From contig DASRIA010000086.1 of assembly GCA_035650255.1 (NCBI GenBank), forward strand, positions 1 to 64,000: a stretch of DNA of 64,000 nt, read 5' to 3'. The position numbers and the translations under genes were made by a program. This DNA comes from DASRIA01 sp035650255 (lineage in GTDB: Bacteria; Actinomycetota; Thermoleophilia; Solirubrobacterales; JBBDJG01). The notes under the pieces were generated by a model that searched no databases, was not told the origin of the DNA, and worked only from the letters and a program-made list of their open reading frames with translations. Below are positions 8,078 through 16,338 of the stretch, piece by piece; within the stretch, counting starts at the first letter, position 1; each line of letters opens with the position of its first letter.

Positions 8078-8757
8078 TGGTCGAGCGCTTGCGGAAACTA
8101 GACCGCCTCGAGCGGCGCACGATGACGATGGGCGTGATCGCGCTCAGCACAGTGGGCGCGGTGGTCGCGGGCGAGGTCGGCAAGCTGTGGCGCCGGCGAG
8201 TCGTGGCGGAGGAGCCCGAGACGACGCCCGAAGTGATCCAGAAGGGCGCTCGCGCGGCGCTCGATACCGTCGAGGTCGCACGGCGCGGCTATCAGCAGGC
8301 GCCGACGGGCGAGTCCATCATGTTCAACCTGCTGTCGGCGTTCGTGATCTCCTCCAGCGTCGTGCGCCTGACGACCTTCGGTGTGCGCAGAGGCGTCCCG
8401 CTGCTTTTCAATGTGCGCATCGGGCGGCGCCACATCCACCACTTCGTGCCCGGCATCCTGCTGGCATTCGCGTCCGGCAGCGCGGCGCTGTTCGCGGGCG
8501 ACGGCAAGGCGCGCGAGACGCTGGCGATCCCGCTCGGCGTCGGGATCGGGCTCACTTTCGACGAGTCCGCGCTGCTGCTCGAGCTGGAGGACGTGTACTG
8601 GTCGCGCGAGGGGCTGGTCGGCGTGCAGATCACCCTGGCGACCGCATCCTTGATGGCCGCGGGGATGCTCGCCCTGCGCATCCTCCGCCGCGGCGAGCGC
8701 GAGCTCGAGGATCGGCACGAGCTGCCGCGCCCGCTCCACGACCCGTTTCCGGTCTAG
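8077..8757 (+). CDS. Predicted multi-pass membrane protein, unknown function
   Basis: A 226-aa protein whose ATG overlaps the acyltransferase stop (TGATG). An N-terminal helix (about 16-32) is followed by a cytoplasmic-type stretch and three to four further hydrophobic segments between about 85 and 215. Two striking motifs stand out: RRHIHHFVPGILLAF, with paired His at a membrane edge, and GLTFDESALLLELEDVYW with several acids. His and acidic residues next to helices could bind metal or form a charged pore, but I do not recognise the family with certainty. The tight coupling suggests it works on or with the surface glycan made by the upstream enzymes. Confidence 0.75.
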   Translation: MVERLRKLDRLERRTMTMGVIALSTVGAVVAGEVGKLWRRRVVAEEPETTPEVIQKGARAALDTVEVARRGYQQAPTGESIMFNLLSAFVISSSVVRLTTFGVRRGVPLLFNVRIGRRHIHHFVPGILLAFASGSAALFAGDGKARETLAIPLGVGIGLTFDESALLLELEDVYWSREGLVGVQITLATASLMAAGMLALRILRRGERELEDRHELPRPLHDPFPV

Positions 8758-8766
8758 GGGCTCAGC

Positions 8767-10071
8767 TCAGGCGACGGCGCGCAGCGGCTGCTCGCCGTCG
8801 GCCCAGATCACCTGGTCGCGGCCGGGGCCGACGCCGATCAGCTTGATCGGCACCCCCACGAACCCCGCGATGAAGTCCAGGTAGTCGCGCGCCGAGCGGG
8901 GCAGGTCGGCCATCGTGCGGCAGTCGCTGATGTCGTCGTCGAAACCGGGCAGCTCCTCGGTCACCGCCTCGGCGCTGTGCAGGATCGACTGGTGGTAGGG
9001 GAACTCGTCGAACACCGCTCCCTCGCCGTGCCGGTAGCTGGTGCACACGCGCAGCGGGTCAACTCCCGCGAGGACGTCGAGCTTCGTGATCACGATGCCG
9101 GTGAGGCCGTTCACGCGCGCGGCGTAACGCAGCGCGACGAGGTCGATCCAGCCGCAGCGCCGCTGCCGGCCCGTCGTCGTCCCGTACTCATGCCCGCGCT
9201 CCAGCAGGTGGCGGCCGATGTCGTCCTCCAGCTCGGTCGGGAACGGGCCTTCGCCGACTCTTGTGGCGTAGGCCTTGACCACGCCCCAGACGTCGTCGAT
9301 CGCCTTCGGGCCCACGCCCGCGCCCACGCAGGCCGAGCCAGCCACCGGGTTCGAGGAGGTCACGAACGGATAGGTGCCGTGGTCGATGTCCAGCATCGTG
9401 CCCTGCGCCCCCTCGAACACGACGGTGCGGCCCTTGGTCAGCGTCTCGTGGCAGAGCAGCGCCGTGTCGGTGATGTACGGCTCCAGCCGGTGACCGTAGG
9501 TGACGTACTCCTCGGTCATGGTGTGCAGGTCGAGCGCCGGGTCCTTCGCGTGCGGTCGCAGCGCCTGGCGCTTCGGCTCCAGGGCCGCCATGATCTTCTT
9601 GCGCAGGATCGCCTCGTCGAGCAGGTCCTGCACGCGGATGCCGAGGCGAGCGGCCTTGTCGGCGTAGCACGGGCCGATGCCACGCCGCGTGGTGCCGATG
9701 CGCAGCTTGCCGAGTCGCGCCTCGCCGGCGTGATCGAGCAGTACGTGGTAGGGCATGATCAGGTGGGCGTTGGCGGAGATCTTGAGCCCGCTCATGTCGA
9801 CGTCGCGGCGCTTGAGTCCCTCGATCTCCTCCAGCAGCACGCGCGGGTCGATCACCACGCCGTTCCCGATCGCGCACGTCTTGCCGGGATAGAGGATGCC
9901 CGACGGGATCAGGTGGAACTTGAACTCCTCGTCGCCGCGCACGATCGTGTGGCCGGCGTTGTTGCCGCCCTGGAAACGGATCACGAGGTCGGCCTGCTCG
10001 GCGAGCAGGTCGGTGACCTTCCCTTTTCCTTCATCGCCCCACTGGGCGCCCACGACTACGAGTCCAGGCAT
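8767..10071 (-). CDS. purA: Adenylosuccinate synthetase
   Basis: A 434-aa cytoplasmic GTP-dependent enzyme joining IMP and aspartate, the first committed step to AMP. The N-terminal GAQWGDEGKGKVTDLL holds the P-loop with the catalytic Asp and Lys. It is followed by GGNNAGHTIV with the catalytic His, VGEGPFPTE, TTTGRQRRCGWIDLVAL, and the base-contacting GVGPGRDQVIW at the C-terminus. Length is normal. It converges on the membrane protein gene with only 9 bp between stops. Confidence 0.97.
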   Translation of the reverse strand: MPGLVVVGAQWGDEGKGKVTDLLAEQADLVIRFQGGNNAGHTIVRGDEEFKFHLIPSGILYPGKTCAIGNGVVIDPRVLLEEIEGLKRRDVDMSGLKISANAHLIMPYHVLLDHAGEARLGKLRIGTTRRGIGPCYADKAARLGIRVQDLLDEAILRKKIMAALEPKRQALRPHAKDPALDLHTMTEEYVTYGHRLEPYITDTALLCHETLTKGRTVVFEGAQGTMLDIDHGTYPFVTSSNPVAGSACVGAGVGPKAIDDVWGVVKAYATRVGEGPFPTELEDDIGRHLLERGHEYGTTTGRQRRCGWIDLVALRYAARVNGLTGIVITKLDVLAGVDPLRVCTSYRHGEGAVFDEFPYHQSILHSAEAVTEELPGFDDDISDCRTMADLPRSARDYLDFIAGFVGVPIKLIGVGPGRDQVIWADGEQPLRAVA

Positions 10072-10082
10072 GACGACGCCAG

Positions 10083-10088
10083 ATTCTA
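10083..10088 (-). promoter_or_regulatory. Candidate -10 element (TAGAAT) for purA
   Basis: On the minus strand TAGAAT lies 11 nt before the purA ATG, predicting a leader of only 4-5 nt. No Shine-Dalgarno sequence is visible, so initiation would be nearly leaderless. Confidence 0.35.
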
Positions 10089-10169
10089 GAGGCCGCCATC
10101 GCGGTGGCTTGACCCGTTGGCGCTGCGCTCAATAGGTTGGAGGCGCTGTGTTTCCGGCTTTGGAGGGAA

Positions 10170-12779
10170 ATGATCGGCAAGCTTCGCCTCGGTGCACTGC
10201 TGTTGCTGGCCACTGCGGCCCTGGCCACGGTGTGGCTCCCGCCGGCCACGTCGTCCTCGCCGTGTGACCTGTATGCGTCCCCGACCGGGGACGACGGGAA
10301 CGCCGGCAGCTCGGAACAGCCCGTCCGGACGCTCGCCCACCTGGTCTCGATGTTGTCAGCGGCCCGGCCCACCGGCTGCCTCAAGGGTTATCCGGAGGGC
10401 GGGCCGGCGGGCAAGGCCGGGCTCTACGAGCTGACGGCGCCCTTGTCGATCGCCAAGCCGGGCATCACGCTGCGGAGCGCCGACGGCCAGGTGGCCCAGA
10501 TCAAGGGCCCGGTCGCCGTCGAGAGCGATGACGTGACGCTCTCCGGGCTCGTCCTCGACGGCCGCCTCAGCGACGCCAAGCTGGCGAGCCCCGTGATCGA
10601 CGGCGACCGGGCAACGCTGATCGACAACGACATCACCTCGCGGGGCGGCCCGAATTGCGTGACCGTGCGGGAGGGTGCCGCGGGCGTCGAGATCCGGCAC
10701 AACCGGATCCACAACTGCGCCACCGGGATCAGGCTGGACACGGCCGGCTCCGCGCTCGTCGAGGCGAACCTGGTCTACCGCAACTCGGCGGCCGGCCTGC
10801 AGCTGCGCCCGGACGCGGACAGCACCGGTGTGTGGCGGAACATCTTCGATCGGAATGGGGACAACGTCGTGATCTCGGGCAACGCGACGTCACGTTCGGA
10901 CAGCACCCTCGTGCTCCAGAACATCGTGTCCAACCCCGGGCGGTTCAACCTCACGGACGGCGGCAACCCGATGGGAGACCTGAACAGGTTCAGGTCCAAC
11001 TGCGTGCACAAGGACGGCGACCCGGCGAACGGAATGGACGACGTCACCTCGTCGTCTCCGGTGACCGGCAAGGCGGTGTCGTCCGGCAACACCTTCTCGG
11101 CCCCGCAGTACGTGGCGACGCGCGGGCCGAACGCCTACCAGCTCCAGCCCGGCAGCCCGTGCCGGGCGCTTTCGGGTCAGCAGGTCGACTTCGCCGCGAC
11201 GGCTCGGGACGACGCGCGCCCCAGCCAGGCCGAGGCCGTCAACCTCAGGCCGAACGTCATCTTCATCGTGACCGACGACCAGCGCGCGGACACGATGCAC
11301 ATGACGCCCCTCGTGATGCCGAACACGCTGAGGTGGTTCCGCGACGGCGATCCGGCCGCGGGCATCGTGGGCGGGACGGAATACGTGAATGCCTTCGCGA
11401 CGACGCCGTTGTGCTGCCCGGCGCGGGCATCCATCTTCTCGGGCAGGTACGCGCACAACCACGGGGTGATCCAGAACACGCTCGCGCCACGGCTGCTGTC
11501 CACGGGCACCGTGCAGCGGTACCTGAACGACCTCGGCTACCACAACGCGATCTTCGGCAAGTACCTGAACGGGTGGCAGGCGCAGACCCGCCACGACGAC
11601 GCACCGGACGCCGGGCCCGCCCCCAACTTCCACCAGTACTCGATTTTCGAGGGCTACCAGGTGAGCTCCGCCGCCGTCAGCGCCGGTCTGGCCCCTCCTG
11701 CTGCCGGCGAGTACACGCCCGACTACGTCTTCGACCACGCTCAGGACTTCCTCCAGGGGCGCGAGGGACCGGCCGACGGCAGGCCGTGGTTCCTGTATCT
11801 GGCGCCGCAGGCACCGCACGAGTCCGCCGGAGAGACGCAGAAGTACGGACCGGACGCGTGGAAGCGGATGCTCGAGCACAACCGCCTGGGTGTGAACGAG
11901 AGCACCCCGGTGCCGGCTTACACGCAGCCGCTCGAAAGCGCCGCCGACGTAGCGGCCAAGCCCCGGTACGTGCGCGAGTGGGGCCAGCAGCCACCGCCCA
12001 TGAACCTGGACAACAAGGTGGTGTTCGAGTCGCCGGGCCAGCCCGGCTTGCAGAAGCAGATGCTGCGGGCGCTGATGCCGGTGGACGACGGGATCCGCCG
12101 CCTCTTCGAGAAGCTCGAGGAGACCGGCGAGGCGGACGACACGCTCGCGGTGTTCATGTCGGACAACGGGTACCAGTGGCGCGAGCACGCGGTCATCGCC
12201 GGTGACTGCGTCGGCCCGACCGGGCCACCGGGGCGGGGCACCCCGTGCGGGATCACCGGCAAGACGAAGCCCTACCTGGACTCCGTGAAGGTCCCGTTCT
12301 ACGTGCGCTGGCCCGGCAATCCGGACATCGGAGCAGGCGCGACGGCGACCAGGCTGGTGACGATCCTCGACCCGGCCGTGACGGTCCTGGACATCGTCGA
12401 CGCACAGCCCACCGGGGGCGCCGACCAGCCCGCGATGGACGGCTGGTCTCTCTTCAGCTTCTGGCAGCGGCCGTACGTGCTCACCGAGGCGCTTGTCGGC
12501 GAGGCCGGCCAGCTTCCGGGCTGGCGGGCCCTGCGGTCCCTCTCGGAGCTCTACGTCCGCTACCTCGACGACCCGTTCACCCCGGTCGCCGACGCCGGCT
12601 TCGAGGAGTACTACGACCTGACCACCGACCCCGGAGAGCACCGGAACCTGCTGGGGACGAACGGGCTGCACGATGCCGGCGAGCCGTCCCCGGGCGCGCT
12701 GCCCGCGCTGCTGGACATCTACGCCACCTGCGCGGGGCAGTTCGGCGCGCCGGCGAGCGGGAAGTACCCGTGTCCCTGA
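10170..12779 (+). CDS. Secreted right-handed beta-helix / sulfatase fusion protein
   Basis: An 869-aa protein starting at ATG 10170, three nt after a GGAGGG box, with an N-terminal signal sequence (KLRLGALLLLATAALATVWL). A frame extension to TTG 10137 is possible but would put extra residues before the signal, and a TAGGTT promoter-like hexamer overlaps that point. Residues of about 35-330 look like a parallel beta-helix (repeated LVLDG, IDNDI, NRIHNCATGI, NLVYRNSA). From about 360 a sulfatase domain follows: metal-binding IFIVTDDQRADT and the CCPARASIF formylglycine motif (CxPxR, Cys about 415), then FMSDNGYQW near 660. It should hydrolyse sulfate esters outside the cell, the helix perhaps holding a polysaccharide. 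A sulfatase-maturing enzyme is not in the window. Confidence 0.88.
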   Translation: MIGKLRLGALLLLATAALATVWLPPATSSSPCDLYASPTGDDGNAGSSEQPVRTLAHLVSMLSAARPTGCLKGYPEGGPAGKAGLYELTAPLSIAKPGITLRSADGQVAQIKGPVAVESDDVTLSGLVLDGRLSDAKLASPVIDGDRATLIDNDITSRGGPNCVTVREGAAGVEIRHNRIHNCATGIRLDTAGSALVEANLVYRNSAAGLQLRPDADSTGVWRNIFDRNGDNVVISGNATSRSDSTLVLQNIVSNPGRFNLTDGGNPMGDLNRFRSNCVHKDGDPANGMDDVTSSSPVTGKAVSSGNTFSAPQYVATRGPNAYQLQPGSPCRALSGQQVDFAATARDDARPSQAEAVNLRPNVIFIVTDDQRADTMHMTPLVMPNTLRWFRDGDPAAGIVGGTEYVNAFATTPLCCPARASIFSGRYAHNHGVIQNTLAPRLLSTGTVQRYLNDLGYHNAIFGKYLNGWQAQTRHDDAPDAGPAPNFHQYSIFEGYQVSSAAVSAGLAPPAAGEYTPDYVFDHAQDFLQGREGPADGRPWFLYLAPQAPHESAGETQKYGPDAWKRMLEHNRLGVNESTPVPAYTQPLESAADVAAKPRYVREWGQQPPPMNLDNKVVFESPGQPGLQKQMLRALMPVDDGIRRLFEKLEETGEADDTLAVFMSDNGYQWREHAVIAGDCVGPTGPPGRGTPCGITGKTKPYLDSVKVPFYVRWPGNPDIGAGATATRLVTILDPAVTVLDIVDAQPTGGADQPAMDGWSLFSFWQRPYVLTEALVGEAGQLPGWRALRSLSELYVRYLDDPFTPVADAGFEEYYDLTTDPGEHRNLLGTNGLHDAGEPSPGALPALLDIYATCAGQFGAPASGKYPCP

Positions 12780-12785
12780 GAGCGG

Positions 12786-13511
12786 CTAGCCCGTAGCGGC
12801 GCGGCCGGGGTCCCACGCGATGCGGCGGTCGTCGCCGTACAGCGGCAACGGATCGCCGCACATCTCCACGATGCGCGAGACGGTGCGGGCCCCGATCTGC
12901 TCCTCGAGGTCGGGCACGCTGAGGTTCGTCGTGACGAGGATCGAGCGCTGCTGCTCGTAGCGCTCGTTCACCAGCGAGTAGAGCTGCTCCAGCACCCAGT
13001 CGGTGCGCTTCTCGGTGCCGAGGTCCTCGAGGTGCAGCAGGTCGACCGCCACCAGGCGGTTGAAGAAGTCCATGTAGGAGCGCTCGCCCGGGTCGCGGTC
13101 GTAGGTGTCGCGGATCTCGGCCAGCAGGTGGGGGACCGAGTAGATGGCGACCGAGTGGGCCGCGTCGATGGTCGCCTTCGAGACCAGCATCGCGAGCGTC
13201 GTCTTGCCCGTGCCGACGTCGCCCATGAACCAGAGGCCGCGGCCGGCTGCCAGGTTGGCCTCGATGTCGCGCACGAAGGCGCGGACCGGGCGCACCACGT
13301 CGGGGCTGAGCGACGTGACGGGCGCGCGGTCGAACGACACGCCTCGGTACTTGCGCGGAATTGCGGACGAACCGCCCATTGACCGCGCCCGGCGCACCCG
13401 CGCGGCGCGGCACTCGCACGCCACGGCGTCACCCGACCCGTCCAGCAGGAAGCCGTCGCCGCCGCACTTGGGGCAGCGCCACTCCTCGACCTGGCCGAAA
13501 CGCTGGCTCAT
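12786..13511 (-). CDS. DnaC/DnaI-like helicase loader ATPase with N-terminal zinc motif
   Basis: A 241-aa AAA+ protein. The N-terminus has CPKCGGDGFLL...CEC, a probable zinc knuckle as in DnaI-type loaders. Walker A is MGDVGTGKTTLAM, Walker B-like is LLHLEDLGTE, sensor 1 is ILVTTNLS, and the Arg finger region is ARTVSRIVEMC. The ATG at 13511 overlaps the dnaB stop as ATGA (a GTG two codons upstream is an alternative), so the loader is translated with the helicase. It would load DnaB hexamers on DNA at initiation or restart. Confidence 0.85.
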   Translation of the reverse strand: MSQRFGQVEEWRCPKCGGDGFLLDGSGDAVACECRAARVRRARSMGGSSAIPRKYRGVSFDRAPVTSLSPDVVRPVRAFVRDIEANLAAGRGLWFMGDVGTGKTTLAMLVSKATIDAAHSVAIYSVPHLLAEIRDTYDRDPGERSYMDFFNRLVAVDLLHLEDLGTEKRTDWVLEQLYSLVNERYEQQRSILVTTNLSVPDLEEQIGARTVSRIVEMCGDPLPLYGDDRRIAWDPGRAATG

Positions 13512-14959
13512 TCCCACTCGGACGTCTCAGCCGGCGCGCTCGTCTCGAGCGGGGGTCCCTCGCCGGGCGGCTGGATCACCGGCCGCTCGGTCCGCGCGAT
13601 GTTCGCGAACTTGGGGAACCGCGAGAGGAAGGAGAGCTCGACGTGCGTGCCGGCCGGGCCGTTGCGGTGCTTGGCGATGTGGATCTCGGCGGTGCCCTGC
13701 TTCTCGGTCGTCTCCGGGTTGTAGTACTCGTCGCGGTAGATGAACATCACGAGGTCCGCGTCCTGCTCGATCTGGCCTGATTCCCTCAGGTCGGAGAGCA
13801 GCGGGCGCTTGTCGGGCCGCTGCTCGGGGGACCGGTTCAGCTGCGAGACGGCGATCACCGGCACGTCGAGCTCGCGCGCGAGGATCTTCAGCCCGCGGCT
13901 CATCTGGCCGACCTGCTCGACGCGGCTGTCGGCGGACTGGTTCGCGCGCATCAACTGGAGGTAGTCGACGATCACCAGGCCGAGGCCGCCGCGGCCCTGA
14001 TTGATCTCCTTCGCGTGCAGGCGGCGGGCCTTGGCGCGCAGCTCCAGGATGTCGAGGTCGGAGGAGTCGTCAATCCACAGCGGCGCCTGCTCGAGCGCCT
14101 GGCACGCCTTCAGCACCTTCGGCCAGTCGGACTTGGCCACCGCGCCCTTGCGCAACTTGTCACCCGGCATCCGGGCCTGGCTCGCCACGAAGCGCTGCGC
14201 CAGCTCGGTGACGGACATCTCGAGCGAGAACAGGGCGACGGGGCGGTTGCTCTTGAGGGCGACGTTCTCGGCGATGTTCGTGACGAGGGCGCTCTTCCCC
14301 ATCGAGGGACGCGCGGCCAGCACGATCAGGTTCGACTTCTGGAAGCCGCCCGTGATGTCGTCCAGGTCGCGGAAGCCGGACGGCGCGCCGGTGATCGCGA
14401 CGCCCTCGCGCGACAGCTGCTCGAGCTTGTCGATCTCCTCGTCCATGATCTCGCCGACCGAGCGGAAGTCCCCGGTCGACTCGCCGTGCGCGACGTCGAA
14501 GAGCATGCGCTCCGAGTCCTCGACGAGCTGGTGCGCCTCGCCCAGGCGGTCCGCGACGCGCGCCTCGATGCTGTGGGCGACGTCGAGCAGCCGCCGCAGC
14601 GTGGCCTCGTCCTTGACGATCTTCGCGTAGTGGCGCGCGTTGCCGGCAGCCGGCACGACCGCCGCCAGCTGATGCACGTAGGGCTTGCCGCCCGCCTTCT
14701 GGAGGTCGCCGCGCTTCTCGAGCTCGGCCGACACCGTCAGCGGGTCGATCGCCTCGTTCTTGTCGTGCAGCGCCAGCACCGCCTCGTAGATGACGCGGTG
14801 CGAGTCGCGGTAGAAGTCGATCGGCCGCAGGCGCGCCTCCACCAGCACGGTCGAGATCGCGGCCGGGGCCACCAGCATCGCCCCGAGCACGGACTCCTCC
14901 GCCTCGAGGTTCTGCGGCGGGATCGCCCCGTTGCGGACGTTGTGCGGGGCTACCGCCAA
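13508..14959 (-). CDS. dnaB: Replicative DNA helicase DnaB
   Basis: A 483-aa hexameric helicase. The N-terminal domain has PPQNLEAEESVLGAML; the RecA-like domain has Walker A AARPSMGKSALVTNIA near 220, the B motif VIVDYLQLMRA near 320, and VIAVSQLNRSPEQR before the DLRESGQIEQDADLV signature. No intein is present. The start is a TTG at 14959, since no ATG or GTG lies between it and the upstream stop; it follows rplI by 43 nt. This is the usual end of the rpsF-ssb-rpsR-rplI-dnaB group. Confidence 0.96.
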   Translation of the reverse strand: MAVAPHNVRNGAIPPQNLEAEESVLGAMLVAPAAISTVLVEARLRPIDFYRDSHRVIYEAVLALHDKNEAIDPLTVSAELEKRGDLQKAGGKPYVHQLAAVVPAAGNARHYAKIVKDEATLRRLLDVAHSIEARVADRLGEAHQLVEDSERMLFDVAHGESTGDFRSVGEIMDEEIDKLEQLSREGVAITGAPSGFRDLDDITGGFQKSNLIVLAARPSMGKSALVTNIAENVALKSNRPVALFSLEMSVTELAQRFVASQARMPGDKLRKGAVAKSDWPKVLKACQALEQAPLWIDDSSDLDILELRAKARRLHAKEINQGRGGLGLVIVDYLQLMRANQSADSRVEQVGQMSRGLKILARELDVPVIAVSQLNRSPEQRPDKRPLLSDLRESGQIEQDADLVMFIYRDEYYNPETTEKQGTAEIHIAKHRNGPAGTHVELSFLSRFPKFANIARTERPVIQPPGEGPPLETSAPAETSEWE

Positions 14960-15002
14960 GGTCGCGAGCTGCGGGTTCGGTGCAGGGTCCGGGAAGCGGG
15001 CG

Positions 15003-15455
15003 TCACTTGGCGTCCACGACCATCGTCTTCACCGATGTCGTGACGCCGGGCGAGACTTCGATCTCGACCATGTGCGTGCCCAGCTCCCGGATCGGCTCGT
15101 CGAGCTTCACCTTGCGGTGGTCGAGGCGGAGGCCCCGGGCCTGCTGCACGGCGTCGACGATCTCCTTCGCCGTCACGGAGCCGAACAGCTTGCCGTCGTC
15201 GCCCGCGCGGTGGGAGATCGTGAGCACCGTCTTGCCCAGCAGCGCCGCGGTCTCCTGCGAGCGCTCCTCCTGCTCGCGCGCCGCGGTCTCCGCCCGCTCG
15301 CGCTCGCGCAGCGCGGCCGCGACGGACGCCGTGGTGGCCGTCTGGGCGAGCCGCCTGGGGGCGAGGTAGTTGCGCAGATAGCCCGGTGACACGTCGACGA
15401 CGGAGCCGGCCTCGCCGAGGCCGTCCACGTCTTTCAACAGGATGGCCTGAGCCAT
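15003..15455 (-). CDS. rplI: 50S ribosomal protein L9
   Basis: A 150-aa L9 with the canonical AQAILLKDVDGLGEAGSVVDVSPGY-type N-terminal domain, the NYLAPRRLA helix start and a C-terminal domain ending in GVTTSVKTMVV. The start is ATG 15455, where the signature begins; the open frame continues upstream without meaning. It lies 5 nt downstream of rpsR in the same operon. Confidence 0.97.
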   Translation of the reverse strand: MAQAILLKDVDGLGEAGSVVDVSPGYLRNYLAPRRLAQTATTASVAAALRERERAETAAREQEERSQETAALLGKTVLTISHRAGDDGKLFGSVTAKEIVDAVQQARGLRLDHRKVKLDEPIRELGTHMVEIEVSPGVTTSVKTMVVDAK

Positions 15456-15460
15456 GCCGG

Positions 15461-15736
15461 CTACCGCTCGCTGACGTACGGAAGCAGCGCCAGCTCGCGT
15501 GCGCGCTTGACCGCCCGCGCAAGCTGGTTCTGGTGACGCCGGCACGCGCCGGTGATCCGCCGCGACCGGATCTTGCCCTTGTCGGACAGGTAGCGGCGCA
15601 AGGACTGGAAGTCCTTGTAGTCGATCTGGTCCACCTTGTCCCGGCAGAAGGCACAACTCTTCCGGCGTCCGGAAGAGAACGCCTGCTTGGCCTGGCGTCT
15701 GCTGCTGCTACCGCTGCTGCTACTGCGCTTTGCCAC
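15461..15736 (-). CDS. rpsR: 30S ribosomal protein S18
   Basis: A 91-aa S18 with a Ser/Arg-rich N-terminus and the conserved core YKDFQSLRRYLSDKGKI and GACRRHQNQLARAVKRAR. The motif SCAFCRDK plus the Cys in GACRRHQ marks it as a Cys-containing (potential zinc-binding, C+) form, for which zinc-independent paralogues exist in many actinobacteria; none is seen here. It lies between ssb and rplI. Confidence 0.97.
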   Translation of the reverse strand: MAKRSSSSGSSSRRQAKQAFSSGRRKSCAFCRDKVDQIDYKDFQSLRRYLSDKGKIRSRRITGACRRHQNQLARAVKRARELALLPYVSER

Positions 15737-15784
15737 TCGTGCTCACCTACTCGTTTCGAGCCGGATCCGGCGACGCGGCACCCG

Positions 15785-16234
15785 TCAGAACGGAATGTCG
15801 TCGTCCGAGCTGCCACCGCTCGCCACGCCGGACGGTTGAAAGTCCGAGGTGTCGGCGGGGAGGTCGGACTCGACCGCACCGTTGCTCTGGGGCGCGTCCC
15901 GGGATCCTAGGAACTGCACCGAGTCGGCAATGATATCCACGGTCTGCCGCTTGTTGCCTTCCTTGTCCTCCCACTCGCGCCAATTGAGGCGCCCGTCGAC
16001 CGCCACGGGGCGGCCTTTCGCGAGGTACTGGGCGCAGTTCTCGCCCTGCGCGCCCCACACGGTGACGTCGAAGTAGTTGGGCTTGTCCACCCAGTTGCCG
16101 GAGTCGTCCTTGCGGCGGCTGTTGACCGCGACGCGCAGGCTGCACACGGAGGTGCCGCCGGACGTGGAGCGCAACTCGGGGTCGCGGGTCAGGTTGCCCG
16201 TGATCACTACGCGATTGATGTTCGTTGCTGCCAT
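15785..16234 (-). CDS. ssb: Single-stranded DNA-binding protein
   Basis: A 149-aa SSB with an OB fold (INRVVITGNLTRDPELR at the N-terminus, YFDVTVWG and GRPVAVDGRLNWREWED within it) and a short linker to the acidic tip DDDIPF, the docking site for replication and repair partners. A good ribosome binding site (GAGGAGA) sits about 8 nt upstream of the ATG. It is placed between rpsF and rpsR as in most bacteria. Confidence 0.97.
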   Translation of the reverse strand: MAATNINRVVITGNLTRDPELRSTSGGTSVCSLRVAVNSRRKDDSGNWVDKPNYFDVTVWGAQGENCAQYLAKGRPVAVDGRLNWREWEDKEGNKRQTVDIIADSVQFLGSRDAPQSNGAVESDLPADTSDFQPSGVASGGSSDDDIPF

Positions 16235-16258
16235 CGGGAAATCTCCTCTCTACACAGA

Positions 16259-16278
16259 CGACTTGACAGTGTAAGTCG
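16259..16278. other. Small hairpin in the rpsF-ssb spacer
   Basis: CGACTT and AAGTCG pair around an 8-nt loop in the 104-nt gap between rpsF and ssb. It may be an mRNA processing or attenuation element that sets ssb output relative to rpsF; a 6-bp stem is weak evidence. Confidence 0.25.
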
Positions 16279-16338
16279 AGGCACGGAGATACTCGCCCCC
16301 GCCCGAGGCGAAACAATCCGCAAAGTAGAGGTTGGGCG

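Noticed and set aside
10137..10169. TTG start extending the sulfatase by 11 residues
   Set aside because: It would put charged residues before a good signal peptide, and the ATG at 10170 has its own GGAGGG box.
10890..12671. A 593-codon open frame on the - strand
   Set aside because: Antisense to the sulfatase gene; Val/Arg/His-rich with no recognisable motif.
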